A model generated the notes under the pieces. It searched no databases. It worked only from the letters and a program-made list of their open reading frames with translations, and had not been told where the DNA came from. Shown one piece after another: positions 21,146 to 33,119 of a stretch of DNA of 64,000 bases. Positions within the stretch are counted from its first letter, which is position 1. Each line of letters begins with the position of its first letter. This DNA is from Burkholderiales bacterium (GTDB lineage Bacteria; Pseudomonadota; Gammaproteobacteria; Burkholderiales; JAEUOS01). The position numbers were made by a program, and so were the translations under genes. The stretch spans positions 202,336 through 266,335 of the forward strand of contig JAEUOR010000013.1 of the NCBI GenBank assembly GCA_016790635.1, in the 5' to 3' direction.

Positions 21146-22099
21146 ATGATCGAACTCCTTGTCGCCTATCCGGCGTTATGGATCGGGGCGGCAGCCGCGC
21201 TGGGCCTCGCAGTAGGCAGCTTCATCAATGTCGTGACGCATCGCTTGCCGCGCGTCTGGGATCGCGATCAGGTCGACGGAGTTGCCGAATGGGCTGAGGT
21301 CACCGCTGCGCAGGTGGTTTCCGCCTTTCCGCGCGCGCCCGAAGGCGAGCGGGTTGTCCTGGGTGAGGCTTTGAACACCATCGCGAGGAATGCGCGTACC
21401 GTACTGGCTGCTTTGCCTCAGGAGACCTTGTCCCGTCCGCGTTCGCGCTGCCCTTCGTGCGGGCACAGCATTGCCTGGTGGGAGAACATTCCAGTATTGA
21501 GCTACCTGGTACTACGCGGTCGTTGTTCGGCGTGCCACGCTTCGATTGGGATTCGTTACCCGGTGGTGGAACTGGCCTGCGGAGTGATGGCTGCATTGAT
21601 CGCCTTGAAGTTCGGGGCATCGCTCGCCGGGATGAGCGCCTTGCTCCTGTTTTTCTGGCTCACACCTCTCGCGATCATCGATGCCGAGACGACTTGGCTC
21701 CCCAACAGCGGCACTTTGCCTCTGCTCTGGGCCGGTCTCATCGTCAACCTGGCCGGGGTCTGGACTACGTTGCCGATGGCGGTCAGCGGGGCCGTCGCCG
21801 GCTATCTGTTTCTTGCCGTGCCGGCCTGGACCATCGAGCGCCTGCGCGGAATTCCGCAGGCCATGGGGCGCGGCGACTTCGCCCTGATGGCAGCCCTGGG
21901 CGCGTGGTTTGGGCTGGCATCGATACTGCCGGTGGCGGTTCTCGCCTGCGTTTCTGCGCTGGTGATCGCGTTGCCGCTCCTGGCCATGGGCAAGCGAGAC
22001 ATGCTGTCACGTATCCCGTTCGGCCCCTATCTTGCGCTCGCGGGCGTCGCTTATGTCTTCTTCGGGCCGAACCTGCGCGCTTTGGCCGGGCTAGGTTAA
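21146..22099 (+). CDS. pilD: Prepilin peptidase/N-methyltransferase PilD
   Basis: Bifunctional membrane aspartyl protease that cleaves type IV prepilins after Gly and methylates the new N-terminus. ATG 21146 is preferred over GTG 21140. The cytoplasmic loop holds the paired cysteines (CPSCGHSI near residue 102, CSACHASI near 133). The catalytic aspartates fit IIDAETTWLP and GRGDFALMAALGAW. Its second motif begins GRGD rather than the more common GFGD. About eight membrane helices. Third gene of the pil operon. Confidence 0.95.
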   Translation: MIELLVAYPALWIGAAAALGLAVGSFINVVTHRLPRVWDRDQVDGVAEWAEVTAAQVVSAFPRAPEGERVVLGEALNTIARNARTVLAALPQETLSRPRSRCPSCGHSIAWWENIPVLSYLVLRGRCSACHASIGIRYPVVELACGVMAALIALKFGASLAGMSALLLFFWLTPLAIIDAETTWLPNSGTLPLLWAGLIVNLAGVWTTLPMAVSGAVAGYLFLAVPAWTIERLRGIPQAMGRGDFALMAALGAWFGLASILPVAVLACVSALVIALPLLAMGKRDMLSRIPFGPYLALAGVAYVFFGPNLRALAGLG

Positions 22100-22101
22100 C
22101 C

Positions 22102-22728
22102 ATGCGACGCTATGTCGTAGGGCTGACAGGCGGCATCGGCAGTGGCAAATCGACGATCGGCGATGAGTTCGCGCGGCTGGGTGTCACCGTCGTCGACGCC
22201 GATGCGATCGCTCACGCCCTGACTGCCCCAGGCGGGGGCGCGATTGCCGCGATTCGCGAAGCGTTCGGCGACGCGTTTGTCACGGCCGAAGGCGCGATGG
22301 ACCGGGCGGCGATGCGCGAGCGGGTGTTCAGGCAGCCACAGGATCGTTCCCGACTGGAGGCGATCTTGCACCCGATGGTGCGATCCGAGAGTGAGCGCCA
22401 GGTGAGCGCCTGTGCATCCGCCTACTGCATGCTGATGGTGCCGCTCCTGGTGGAAGCTGCGGGGCGCGACCCCGCCTGGCGGGACCGTTTTGATCGCATC
22501 CTGGTCGTCGATTGCCGGGAAGAGACCCAGATCGAGCGAGTCAGGCGTCGCAATGGCTTCGACGAAGCCGCGGTGCGACGCATCATGGCGGCTCAGGCCA
22601 GCAGGGCGGCGCGACTTGCGCACGCCGATGACGTAATCGACAATGACGGTCCACGCGAGGGCCTGGCTGCGCAGGTTGCAGCACTGCACGCAAGCTATCT
22701 GGCGCGTGCGGCGCGACGCCCAGCCTGA
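22102..22728 (+). CDS. coaE: Dephospho-CoA kinase
   Basis: Last step of coenzyme A synthesis. It starts 2 bp after pilD with MRRYVVGLTGGIGSGKST, holding the P-loop at residues 9-17. VVDADAIAH, MVPLLVEA and RRNGFDEAAVRRIMAAQ are family motifs. 208 aa is normal. The pilD-coaE-zapD-yacG order is conserved in proteobacteria. Confidence 0.96.
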   Translation: MRRYVVGLTGGIGSGKSTIGDEFARLGVTVVDADAIAHALTAPGGGAIAAIREAFGDAFVTAEGAMDRAAMRERVFRQPQDRSRLEAILHPMVRSESERQVSACASAYCMLMVPLLVEAAGRDPAWRDRFDRILVVDCREETQIERVRRRNGFDEAAVRRIMAAQASRAARLAHADDVIDNDGPREGLAAQVAALHASYLARAARRPA

Positions 22729-22821
22729 CGCGAATACGGCCGCAAGGCCCAGATTCCGATTGTCAAGCCGCAGCCCTTGTTGCACAATCCCGGGCATTTC
22801 CGGTCCGGTGCCTGGAATTCG

Positions 22822-23598
22822 GTGATCACTTACGAGTACCCGCTGTCGGAGCGAATCCGCACGCTTTTGCGTCTGGAGGATTTGTTCGAGCGCATGCGTC
22901 ACTTTCTGGCGCGTGGCGACTCTCTCGACCACCATGCTGCCTTGGCCGCCCTGTTCGAGGTCATCGACGTTGCTGGTCGGGCCGACCTGAAGTCGGACCT
23001 GATGCAGGAGCTGGAGCGGCAGCGACAGGTGTTGTCCACTTACCGAGGTTCACCCGAGGTTGCGCAAACCGCCCTCGAACATGTCCTCGGCGAAGCCGAC
23101 GAGACCTATGAGGCACTCGCGGCCAATGCGACCCGGACTGGCCAGCATCTGCGCGAGAACGAATGGCTAATGAGTGTCAAGAGTCGGGTCAACATTCCGG
23201 GCGGCGCCTGCGAGTTTGACCTGCCTTCCTATCACTTCTGGCTCAATCGGCCATCCGAGGCGCGACTGGCCGACATCAACGCTTGGCTCGCGCCGCTGCT
23301 GCCGGTGCGCGATGGCATCGGCATCGTCCTGAAACTCCTGCGGGACTCCGGCAAGCCGGCAGACCTGGTCGCGACGCAAGGCCAGTTCCAGCAGATGCTT
23401 TCCGGCCGGGTCGCCCAGCTGGTGCGGTTGCGAGTGGCCCGGGATCACGAATTCGTGCCTGAAATCAGTGCCAACAAGTACGCCTTGATGATCCGCTTCA
23501 TGAGCATTGCAGCCGATAGCAGCGGAGGCTGGGCTGCGCAGCGTCCGCGACAAGCGGACGTAAATGTTCCCTTCGAGCTGACCTACTGCAATCTCTAG
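22822..23598 (+). CDS. zapD: Cell division protein ZapD
   Basis: FtsZ-bundling factor that stabilises the Z ring. GTG at 22822 starts [22 protein letters not shown], the characteristic N-terminus; the frame extends 45 bp further upstream but without homology. 258 aa, all-helical N-terminal half, then [10 protein letters not shown] and a C-terminal beta domain ending FELTYCNL, as in the YacF/DUF1342 family. It lies between coaE and yacG. Confidence 0.93.
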   Translation: MITYEYPLSERIRTLLRLEDLFERMRHFLARGDSLDHHAALAALFEVIDVAGRADLKSDLMQELERQRQVLSTYRGSPEVAQTALEHVLGEADETYEALAANATRTGQHLRENEWLMSVKSRVNIPGGACEFDLPSYHFWLNRPSEARLADINAWLAPLLPVRDGIGIVLKLLRDSGKPADLVATQGQFQQMLSGRVAQLVRLRVARDHEFVPEISANKYALMIRFMSIAADSSGGWAAQRPRQADVNVPFELTYCNL

Positions 23599-23600
23599 CG

Positions 23601-23789
23601 ATGGGAGCCGTCGTCGCCTGCCCAGTGTGCGCCGCGCCTGTCGCGTGGGGACCGATGAGTGAGTATCGCCCATTCTGTTCCGAAAGATGCAGGTTGATTG
23701 ACCTGGGGGCGTGGGCCAATGAAGGCTACCGCCTGCCGACCGCCGAAGAACCCGATCCTGCCGGCGACGCAGGGAATCTGCGGCAATAG
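23601..23789 (+). CDS. yacG: DNA gyrase inhibitor YacG
   Basis: Small zinc protein that binds GyrB and blocks DNA binding. 62 aa with four zinc cysteines: CPVC near residues 7-10 and the pair in [12 protein letters not shown]. The ATG lies 2 bp after the zapD stop. Conserved end of the pil-coaE-zapD operon. Confidence 0.93.
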   Translation: MGAVVACPVCAAPVAWGPMSEYRPFCSERCRLIDLGAWANEGYRLPTAEEPDPAGDAGNLRQ

Positions 23790-23803
23790 TGCCGGCGCTT
23801 GCA

Positions 23804-24742
23804 TTACCGCCAGGCGGCGCGCAGCATGGCGATGCCATGCGCCCCTTTGCTGCGCGCGATGTCGAGTTGTTCATCCGCAATCCCGCCCAAGGCGAAGACG
23901 GGGAGTGCGGATTCCGCGATCAAATGCGCCATATGGTCCCACCCCATTCCGGGTGAGTCCGGGTGAGACGGGGTAGGCAATACCGGGCCGAGTACTGCGA
24001 AGTCGCAGCCCAACGCGGTAGCCATCTCAAGCTCGTGCGCGTCATGCGTCGAGGCGCCGATCAGCGCGAAATTCGGGCGCACGCTTGTGCTCGCAAGCTG
24101 CGCGGCGCGCAGGTGGACACCGTCCGCGCCGGCAGCTGCCGCGACGGCCATGTCGGCACTTACAAGTACCCGAGCGTCGTGTTCGCGGCAACGAGCGGCC
24201 ACTTCGCGGGTCAGGCGTTCGAGCACAGCCGAATCGAAAGCCGGTTCCCGTACCAGCACCATGCGGAGTCCGGTGCGGAGCGCGATTTCCAATCGGTCGA
24301 GAAAAGCCGCCTCGCCCAGAATCGAGCAGCAACTGATCGCATAGCGGGTAGGTAGGCGCAGCGCAGAGAGAACGGGGCCATTGGCCGGCAGCATGGGACC
24401 GACCGATTCGCGGCCGACTTGTTGAAACTCGAAGCGCTGACCGTCGAGTCCGCGGGGCGAGCCGACCCAGTCGGTGACACGGAAAAACCGGATGCGCACC
24501 GAGGCGTGTTCGTACTCGTGGCGACGCACTATCCACGGGAAGGCGCGGCGCACCTCGATGTCGAGCTCCTCGCGAATTTCGCGGACTAGTGCCGCATGCT
24601 CGCTTTCGCCAGGTTCGACCTTCCCTCCCGGGAATTCCCAGTATCCAGCATAAACCTTGCCGGCCGGACGTTGTGCCAGCAGGTAGCAGCCGTCGGCGCG
24701 CTCAATAACCGCGGCCACGACGTGCGTGGTCGGGCGAATCAT
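23804..24742 (-). CDS. Nudix hydrolase (MutT-like) fused to ThiE-like domain
   Basis: Two-domain protein of 312 aa. Residues 1-130 are a Nudix hydrolase likely to act on 8-oxo-dGTP; the box GGKVEPGESEHAAL...REIREELDI is complete except that the usual Gly of EELGI is Asp. Residues ~140-312 form a TIM barrel resembling thiamine phosphate synthase (VLVSADMAVAAAAGADGVHL, LIGASTHDAHE, FAVLGPVLPT, FALGGI). The fusion is known in proteobacteria; the second domain's activity is unproven. Last gene of the secA-argJ-ATPase-mutT set, convergent with yacG. Confidence 0.85.
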   Translation of the reverse strand: MIRPTTHVVAAVIERADGCYLLAQRPAGKVYAGYWEFPGGKVEPGESEHAALVREIREELDIEVRRAFPWIVRRHEYEHASVRIRFFRVTDWVGSPRGLDGQRFEFQQVGRESVGPMLPANGPVLSALRLPTRYAISCCSILGEAAFLDRLEIALRTGLRMVLVREPAFDSAVLERLTREVAARCREHDARVLVSADMAVAAAAGADGVHLRAAQLASTSVRPNFALIGASTHDAHELEMATALGCDFAVLGPVLPTPSHPDSPGMGWDHMAHLIAESALPVFALGGIADEQLDIARSKGAHGIAMLRAAWR

Positions 24743-24753
24743 CGCCTGCGGCG

Positions 24754-25698
24754 CTATCGGGGTGCGCGCCGGGACGTGCCAGCCGACGGCGACTTCCCAA
24801 GCTTTCCGGCGCGATCACGGGCGAATTGCCATGCGACCCTGCCAGAGCGCGAGCCGCGCTCGATGGTCCAGGTCAATGCGTCTGCGCGCGCTGCAGCGAC
24901 CTCGGGCGCGCTGAATCCGAAGTGTTTGAGCCAATGTTCGACGATGGCCAGATATTCATCCTGGTCGAACGGGTAAAAGGAAAGCCAGATCCCAAAGCGC
25001 TCGGACAGGGAAATCTTCTCTTCAGCCGACTCGCCGGGATGAATTTCCTCGCCGACATGCTTGTACTCGAGGTTCTCGTGCATGTATTCCGGCAGCAGGT
25101 GGCGGCGGTTGGAGGTCGCGTAGATCACGCTGTTCTCGGACGCGGCGTTGACTGATCCGTCGAGGGCGACCTTGAGCGCCTTGTAGCTGGCATCTCCTTC
25201 GTCAAAGGATAGGTCGTCGCAAAAAATGATGAAGCGCTCCGGACGACCTTCAATCAGGTCGGTGATTTCACCCAGATCAACCAGCTCGGACTTGTCCACC
25301 TCGATCAAGCGCAACCCGCGCGGGGCATACTGATTGAGCATCGCCTTGATCAGCGAAGACTTGCCGGTGCCCCGTGCCCCGGTCAGGAGCACGTTGTTGG
25401 CCGGCAGGCCTTCGACGAACTGGCGCGTGTTCTGTTCCATGATCTTGCGCTGGCGCTCGACACCTTTCAGATTTGATAGGCGAATCTGCGACGGGCGCGG
25501 CACCGGCTGCAGCCAGCCGCGTCCGTTGCTCTTGCGCCAGCGAAACGCGACTGCGGCATGCCAATCGATCGGCGTGGGCACGGCCGGCAGCGCTGCCTCG
25601 ACCCGGTCGAGAAACGTGTGCGCGCGGGCGATGAGTTGCGCCAGGTCGGAATTTCCGACTCCGGCTTCAGCTGCGATAGTCCGCGTTGATCGAGACAT
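24754..25698 (-). CDS. DUF815-type AAA ATPase
   Basis: P-loop ATPase of unknown role, 314 aa. Walker [10 protein letters not shown], Walker [14 protein letters not shown], and sensor-like [14 protein letters not shown] define the family, which is conserved beside mutT and argJ in betaproteobacteria. ATG 25698 ([13 protein letters not shown]) lies inside the argJ 3' end, a 32-nt overlap in another frame, so translational coupling is likely. No membrane segment or signal peptide. Confidence 0.85.
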   Translation of the reverse strand: MSRSTRTIAAEAGVGNSDLAQLIARAHTFLDRVEAALPAVPTPIDWHAAVAFRWRKSNGRGWLQPVPRPSQIRLSNLKGVERQRKIMEQNTRQFVEGLPANNVLLTGARGTGKSSLIKAMLNQYAPRGLRLIEVDKSELVDLGEITDLIEGRPERFIIFCDDLSFDEGDASYKALKVALDGSVNAASENSVIYATSNRRHLLPEYMHENLEYKHVGEEIHPGESAEEKISLSERFGIWLSFYPFDQDEYLAIVEHWLKHFGFSAPEVAAARADALTWTIERGSRSGRVAWQFARDRAGKLGKSPSAGTSRRAPR

Positions 25699-26893
25699 AG
25701 TCGTGTGAGAGGTCGCAGGTCCAGAGGGTTGCAGCGGCAGTGCCGCGATGAAGTCCGACCCGGACAGTGATCTCGTCTTGTCGCATGACACGCTGGCCAT
25801 CCTCTTCGCGGTACTGCGGGTGCCTTGCGCCACCCGAGGCAACCAGGACATCGTCCAAATGCAAATCGATGCGGCTTTGGTCGAGGTCATCAATGCCGGC
25901 GTAGCCGACCGCTGCGAGGATGCGCCCGAGATTCGGGTCAGAAGCGAAGAACGCCGTCTTCACGAGCGGCGAATGCGCGATCGCATAGCCGACCCGCCGG
26001 CATTCCGTGATGTCCACGCCGCCTTCTACCGTGACCGTGATGAACTTGGTCGCACCCTCGCCGTCGCGCACGATGGCTTGAGCCAGCTCTACCGCGAGGG
26101 ACTTGAGGGCGGACATGAATTCGCGTCCGGGGGGCGTGTTGATCCCGGTGATCGGCGCCGCGTCGGAACGTCCGGTTGCGACCATGATGAAGCTGTCGTT
26201 GGTCGAGGTGTCTCCGTCAACCGTGATGGCGTTGAACGAAGCATCGGCAGCCTGACGACACATCGCAGCCAGCACATGCGGCGAAATGCGTGCATCCGTG
26301 GCAACAAAGCCCAACATGGTCGCCATGTCGGGCCGGATCATCCCGGCGCCCTTGGCGATGCCGGTCAACACCACTCGTGCGCCATCGAGCATGATGCTGC
26401 GCGATGCCGCCTTGGGTTGCGTATCGGTAGTCATGATCGCGCGCGCGGCATCGAGCCAGGACGCGCTGCCGAGCGCAGCGACCGCGCGCGGCAGGCCTTC
26501 CAGCAACCGGTCCATCGGGAGTTGCTCCATGATGACCCCGGTGGAAAACGGCAGCACCTCGGATTCGCGGCAGCCGAGCGCGCTGCCAAGCGCCGCGCAG
26601 GTCCTGCGCGCGTTGGCGAGTCCCATGGCGCCGGTGCCGGCATTGGCGTTGCCGGTATTCACTACCAGTGCGCGAATCGATCCGCCAGCCAGGTGTTCGC
26701 GGCAAACCGACACCGGCGCCGCGCAAAAGCGATTGCGGGTGAACACTCCCGCGGCTGTGCTGCCCTCGGACAGGCGCATGACCAGCAGGTCGCGGCGATC
26801 GCGCTTGCGAATACCGGCTTCCACGACTCCCAATTCCACTCCGGCAACGTCAAGGAGTGTCCCGACGTCGGGCGCTTTCAGATTGACAGGCAT
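25667..26893 (-). CDS. argJ: Bifunctional ornithine acetyltransferase/N-acetylglutamate synthase
   Basis: Recycles the acetyl group in arginine synthesis. ATG 26893 gives [10 protein letters not shown] and 408 aa; longer frames upstream overlap secA. The autocleavage site is visible: [16 protein letters not shown] with Ala191-Thr192, where Thr becomes the nucleophile of the beta chain. [11 protein letters not shown] and [11 protein letters not shown] are family motifs. It starts 19 bp after secA. Confidence 0.96.
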   Translation of the reverse strand: MPVNLKAPDVGTLLDVAGVELGVVEAGIRKRDRRDLLVMRLSEGSTAAGVFTRNRFCAAPVSVCREHLAGGSIRALVVNTGNANAGTGAMGLANARRTCAALGSALGCRESEVLPFSTGVIMEQLPMDRLLEGLPRAVAALGSASWLDAARAIMTTDTQPKAASRSIMLDGARVVLTGIAKGAGMIRPDMATMLGFVATDARISPHVLAAMCRQAADASFNAITVDGDTSTNDSFIMVATGRSDAAPITGINTPPGREFMSALKSLAVELAQAIVRDGEGATKFITVTVEGGVDITECRRVGYAIAHSPLVKTAFFASDPNLGRILAAVGYAGIDDLDQSRIDLHLDDVLVASGGARHPQYREEDGQRVMRQDEITVRVGLHRGTAAATLWTCDLSHDYVSINADYRS

Positions 26894-26912
26894 GAATCGC
26901 TGCCGCTGACTG

Positions 26913-29654
<2,742 letters not shown>

Positions 29655-29830
29655 TGAGCTTTTGGAAGGTGGCCGGCGAGGGCGGACGCTTGTCACGCGA
29701 CCGGGATTCCGGCAGCGGAGTGCGCGAATGCCACGGTGAGCGATTCGTGCGAGCGTGTTGACGACCGACGAACCGGAGCGAATCTAGGATTTTACCATGC
29801 GGGCCGGGAGCTCCGCACGGGCGGCCGGTC

Positions 29831-30775
29831 CTACGGTCTGGTGGCCTTCGCGGTCACAGCGGCCGGCTGGCCGGCCTGGAGAAAGCGTGCAGGATTTTGT
29901 GGCAGACCCTTGAACCGTACCTCGAAATGCAGGTGCGGACCGGTAGAGCGGCCGGTTGAACCTACCTCGGCGATCTTCTGGCCGCGTTTGACGAGGTCGC
30001 CAGGCTTCACCAGGACCGTCGAGGCGTGCGCATAGCGCGTGACGATGTCCCCGCCATGGTCGATCTCGACCATGTTGCCAAACGAGTGATGCCATTCGGA
30101 CGCAATGACGATTCCGCTGGCCGCGGCGAAGATCGGGGTGCCGGGAGGAGCGATGAAGTCGATTCCCTCATGCATCGCCGATTGACCAGTGATCGGGTCG
30201 ATTCGTGTGCCGAAGCCGGAGGCGTTATACGCAGCGTTGACCGGCAGGGCGGTCGGCAGGCGACTCGCCTTCAGGCGCGTGTGGAAAAGTTCGGCCTCGG
30301 CGAGATTGAGGCTTTCGGCGCGCTTGTCCAGGCTGCGCGACAAACGATCCAGTTCTCCGTTCAATTCATCGATGCTCAGGTCTCGTGCCGTCGCCAGCGC
30401 GCCGCCGCGCCCCGCTGCCGTCCCGTTGCGTAGTTCCGGTGCGCGAATGCCGGCCATGTCAGAGACCCGCTCTCCGAGCGCGTCCAGCCGCATCAATTGC
30501 GCCTGCATCTCGCCGAGCTTGACGGCCATTGCCGAGAGGTTCTGGCGCAGATATTCGTCGGATCTCTTGCGGTCCTCTTCCTGGACCGAACTGAAGAAGG
30601 TCCGTAAGAACGGAATCTGCAATTCGGCTGCGTACTTGAAAGTGAGGAAATAAAAGAACGCGACCCCGGCTACCAGGACAAACGTGCTGGCGAGAATCAT
30701 CGCTGCGATGTGCCGCGCGCGTACGGTGAGCGAACGCGGGGTTGCCAGCCTGTGAGCAAAGACAATAATATGCAT
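29831..30775 (-). CDS. M23 family peptidoglycan endopeptidase
   Basis: Membrane-anchored LytM-type protein of 314 aa. One N-terminal transmembrane helix (about residues 22-45), then a coiled-coil-rich region (about 70-170), then the M23 domain with HEGIDFIAP and HLHFEVRF, so all zinc ligands are present. NlpD/EnvC-like proteins of this layout either cleave peptidoglycan or activate amidases. ATG 30775 (MHIIVFAHRL) is chosen. It sits between dciA and secA, as in many betaproteobacteria. Confidence 0.9.
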   Translation of the reverse strand: MHIIVFAHRLATPRSLTVRARHIAAMILASTFVLVAGVAFFYFLTFKYAAELQIPFLRTFFSSVQEEDRKRSDEYLRQNLSAMAVKLGEMQAQLMRLDALGERVSDMAGIRAPELRNGTAAGRGGALATARDLSIDELNGELDRLSRSLDKRAESLNLAEAELFHTRLKASRLPTALPVNAAYNASGFGTRIDPITGQSAMHEGIDFIAPPGTPIFAAASGIVIASEWHHSFGNMVEIDHGGDIVTRYAHASTVLVKPGDLVKRGQKIAEVGSTGRSTGPHLHFEVRFKGLPQNPARFLQAGQPAAVTAKATRP

Positions 30776-30852
30776 TCCATCTCCTCGTGCCGTCGGAAGA
30801 TCAAGCTTCCCGTTGTTCCAGCACCTTGCCCAGAAGCACACCGACCACGGGC

Positions 30853-31143
30853 ATGGCCCGTGACTTTGTTGACCACAATGACGCATTGGCGCCACTTGCT
30901 GCGCGCGCTTCCGGTCTCCTGCGGATGCGACGTTTGCTTGAGGAATCTTTGCCGCCACCGCTCGCTACCGCCATCGAAGTGGCAAACCTTCGCCACGGCG
31001 TGTTGCTGATCAGGGTCGCGAACAGTGCAGTCGCCGCGAAACTACGCCAGCTGGCGCCCCGCCTGATCGCTGCATGCTCCTCTAGAGGCGCGGAGGTTAG
31101 CGCAATCGAGGTACAGGTTCAAGATCAAGGCAGCCTGAGATGA
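30853..31143 (+). CDS. dciA: DUF721/DciA-like helicase operator
   Basis: DciA is the ancestral loader of the replicative helicase DnaB in bacteria without DnaC. This 96-aa product has the DUF721 core: LLRMRRLLEESLP, VANLRHGVLLIRVANSAVAAKLRQLAP. GTG at 30787 would add 22 poorly conserved residues, so ATG 30853 is preferred. Location between secA and lpxC, divergent from the M23 gene, is the known neighbourhood. It is shorter than most relatives, with no C-terminal tail. Confidence 0.78.
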   Translation: MARDFVDHNDALAPLAARASGLLRMRRLLEESLPPPLATAIEVANLRHGVLLIRVANSAVAAKLRQLAPRLIAACSSRGAEVSAIEVQVQDQGSLR

Positions 31144-31230
31144 TCCTGTTTCCTGAAGGGAAATTGAATAAATCTTGAATATTCAATGCTTTGAGAAAAA
31201 AATCTCAAGTTGAATAAAGTGTGTGTGTGC
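31141..31230. other. AT-rich convergent intergenic segment with repeats
   Basis: A ~75-bp island of low GC between convergent dciA and the lpxC set. It holds TTGAATAAA twice (31164-31172 and 31210-31218), the palindrome TTGAATATTCAA (31175-31186), and a hairpin TTGAGA/TCTCAA around an A6 loop (31191-31208). It may be a bidirectional termination region. Confidence 0.5.
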
Positions 31231-31413
31231 TCACATAAATGCCAGCCTTTCGAATGCGAGGATTGCGAAGAAGACTATCCCGGCACCAGCAGCGGCAAGA
31301 AAGATCCTCGCAGCCAGGGTCCAATAGTGGCGCCGACCTGTCAGGAGATAGAGAGCTACGCTTACGCAGATTGCCAGTCCCGCAAGCAGGAATAGCCAGC
31401 GCGCGACCAGCAT
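31231..31413 (-). CDS. Small two-helix membrane protein
   Basis: 60 residues with two predicted transmembrane helices (about 4-24 and 33-54) separated by a short basic turn (TGRRHYW). I do not recognise a family. Support: its ATG lies 2 bp after the lpxC stop (TAACGATG), so it can be translated by coupling, and the whole frame is hydrophobic in a helix-turn-helix pattern. It is probably the last gene of the lpxC transcript. Function unknown. Confidence 0.55.
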   Translation of the reverse strand: MLVARWLFLLAGLAICVSVALYLLTGRRHYWTLAARIFLAAAGAGIVFFAILAFERLAFM

Positions 31414-31415
31414 CG

Positions 31416-32360
31416 TTACCAGGCTGCGGCGAGCGCCACCGGGAGCTGCAGTCGCGCGAAGTCGGGGGCGTCCTCGGCGCGATCGAAAGTTACGAGTTCG
31501 ATGGCATCGGCGTCAGCTTGCAATGCGCGCAGGAGTCGATTGTTCAGGGCATGCCCGGACTTGTGGGCGACGTAGCTGCCGATTAACGGCCTGCCGAGCA
31601 GGTAAAGGTCGCCGACCGCGTCAAGTATCTTGTGCTTGACAAACTCGTCAGCATAGCGAAGTCCATCGCTGTTCAATACGCGGAACTCGTCCATGACGAT
31701 CGCATTGTCGAGGCTGCCGCCCAAAGCGAGGCCGCTAGAGCGCAACGCTTCCACGTCCTGCATGAAGCCAAAGGTACGCGCACGAGCGATGCCTTTGGAG
31801 TATGGAACCACGCCCAGATCCACGGTCGCGGTCTGTCCGGTCTTGTTGACCGCCGGATGGTTGAAGTCGATACCAAAGGTGAGGCGAAAGCCCTCCAGCG
31901 GCTCAAGCCGGGCAAAGCGACGGCTATTGCCTTCGCCATCGGAGACTTCGACTTTCTTGCGCACGCGCGCGAACACGCGCGCGGCGTCCTGTTCTATCGT
32001 GCCGGCCGACTCCAGCAGGTAGACGAAAGGAGCTGCGCTGCCATCGAGTATCGGCAGTTCCCCGGCATCGACTTCCACGACGAGATTGTCAATACCCAGT
32101 CCGGCAAGCGCGGACATGAGGTGCTCCACCGTCGAAACCCTTGTGCGCTGGTCGTCTGCTATCAGGCAAGACGACATGCGGGTATCGCCTACCGATTCGG
32201 GGCGCGCGGCAATCTCCACGTGACCCGGCAGGTCGGTACGCACGAAGCGCACGCCATGACCGGGAGGAGCGGGGCGCAATACCAAGCGCACCTTGACGCC
32301 GGTATGCAGCCCCACCCCGGTTGTCGAAACCGGGCCGCGCAGGGTACGCTGCCTGAGCAT
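31416..32360 (-). CDS. lpxC: UDP-3-O-acyl-N-acetylglucosamine deacetylase
   Basis: Committed zinc-dependent step of lipid A synthesis. Family motifs are intact: [21 protein letters not shown] at the start, zinc ligand His80 in [22 protein letters not shown] with the other ligands, and the catalytic His in HKSGHALNN. 314 aa is slightly longer than E. coli LpxC. It lies 19 bp after the peroxiredoxin gene. Confidence 0.97.
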   Translation of the reverse strand: MLRQRTLRGPVSTTGVGLHTGVKVRLVLRPAPPGHGVRFVRTDLPGHVEIAARPESVGDTRMSSCLIADDQRTRVSTVEHLMSALAGLGIDNLVVEVDAGELPILDGSAAPFVYLLESAGTIEQDAARVFARVRKKVEVSDGEGNSRRFARLEPLEGFRLTFGIDFNHPAVNKTGQTATVDLGVVPYSKGIARARTFGFMQDVEALRSSGLALGGSLDNAIVMDEFRVLNSDGLRYADEFVKHKILDAVGDLYLLGRPLIGSYVAHKSGHALNNRLLRALQADADAIELVTFDRAEDAPDFARLQLPVALAAAW

Positions 32361-32379
32361 GGCCCCGGTCCGACTGATT

Positions 32380-32883
32380 TCAGGCCTGCGTCAGCATGGT
32401 GTCCCCCCCGCTGACTTCGAATTTGCCCGGAGCCTCGCGGTTAAGGGACTTCACCACACCGTCGACTACCAGCATCGAGTAGCGGTCGGACCGGACTCCC
32501 ATACCACGCGCGGTCAGATCCAGGGTAAGGCCCAGGGCGGCCGAATAGGCGCCGCTCCCATCGGCCATCATGCGTACTTTGCCAGCGGTTTTCTGGTCAC
32601 GGCCCCAGGCGCCCATGACAAAGGCGTCATTGACAGATATGCACCAGATCTCGTCGACTCCCTTGGCCTTCAGGGCGTCGTAGTTGGCGAGGTAGCTCGG
32701 AACGTGCTTGGCCGAGCAGGTTGGCGTATACGCACCGGGCAGGCCGAAGACGGCAATCTTCTTGCCCTTGACAAGATCTTCCACCTTGAAGGTGTTCGGG
32801 CCCACGCTGCAACCGTTGCCTTCGACTTCTATGAATTCGGAAAGCGTGCCGGCTGGCAACCTGTCGCCTACCTTGATGGTCAT
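32380..32883 (-). CDS. Peroxiredoxin, Prx5 type
   Basis: Thiol peroxidase of 167 aa. The peroxidatic cysteine is Cys56 in [12 protein letters not shown], the Prx5 signature, with [15 protein letters not shown] and [12 protein letters not shown] downstream. Any reductant would be a separate thioredoxin or glutaredoxin, since no glutaredoxin domain is fused. Upstream of lpxC on the same strand with a ribosome-binding site (AGGAGT) before the ATG. Confidence 0.92.
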   Translation of the reverse strand: MTIKVGDRLPAGTLSEFIEVEGNGCSVGPNTFKVEDLVKGKKIAVFGLPGAYTPTCSAKHVPSYLANYDALKAKGVDEIWCISVNDAFVMGAWGRDQKTAGKVRMMADGSGAYSAALGLTLDLTARGMGVRSDRYSMLVVDGVVKSLNREAPGKFEVSGGDTMLTQA

Positions 32884-33119
32884 TTCATTACTCCTTGATT
32901 AGGGTTGGTTCTGGTGAAGTGCGGCCATCGGAACGCCTGTTCCGGACAGTCGCTTCGCACAAGCGCGGATGTTAACCGAAGGAGGCGGGGACAGTGGCGT
33001 TCGATTCCGTGCGGCCTGCCGTGTTGAGATCATCTTCCAGCGAACGTCTCTTCTATTCAGCACAAAGGGACAGGGATGGACTTAGAATGCAAGCTCTTCT
33101 GTCAGATTGCGGAACGCGC

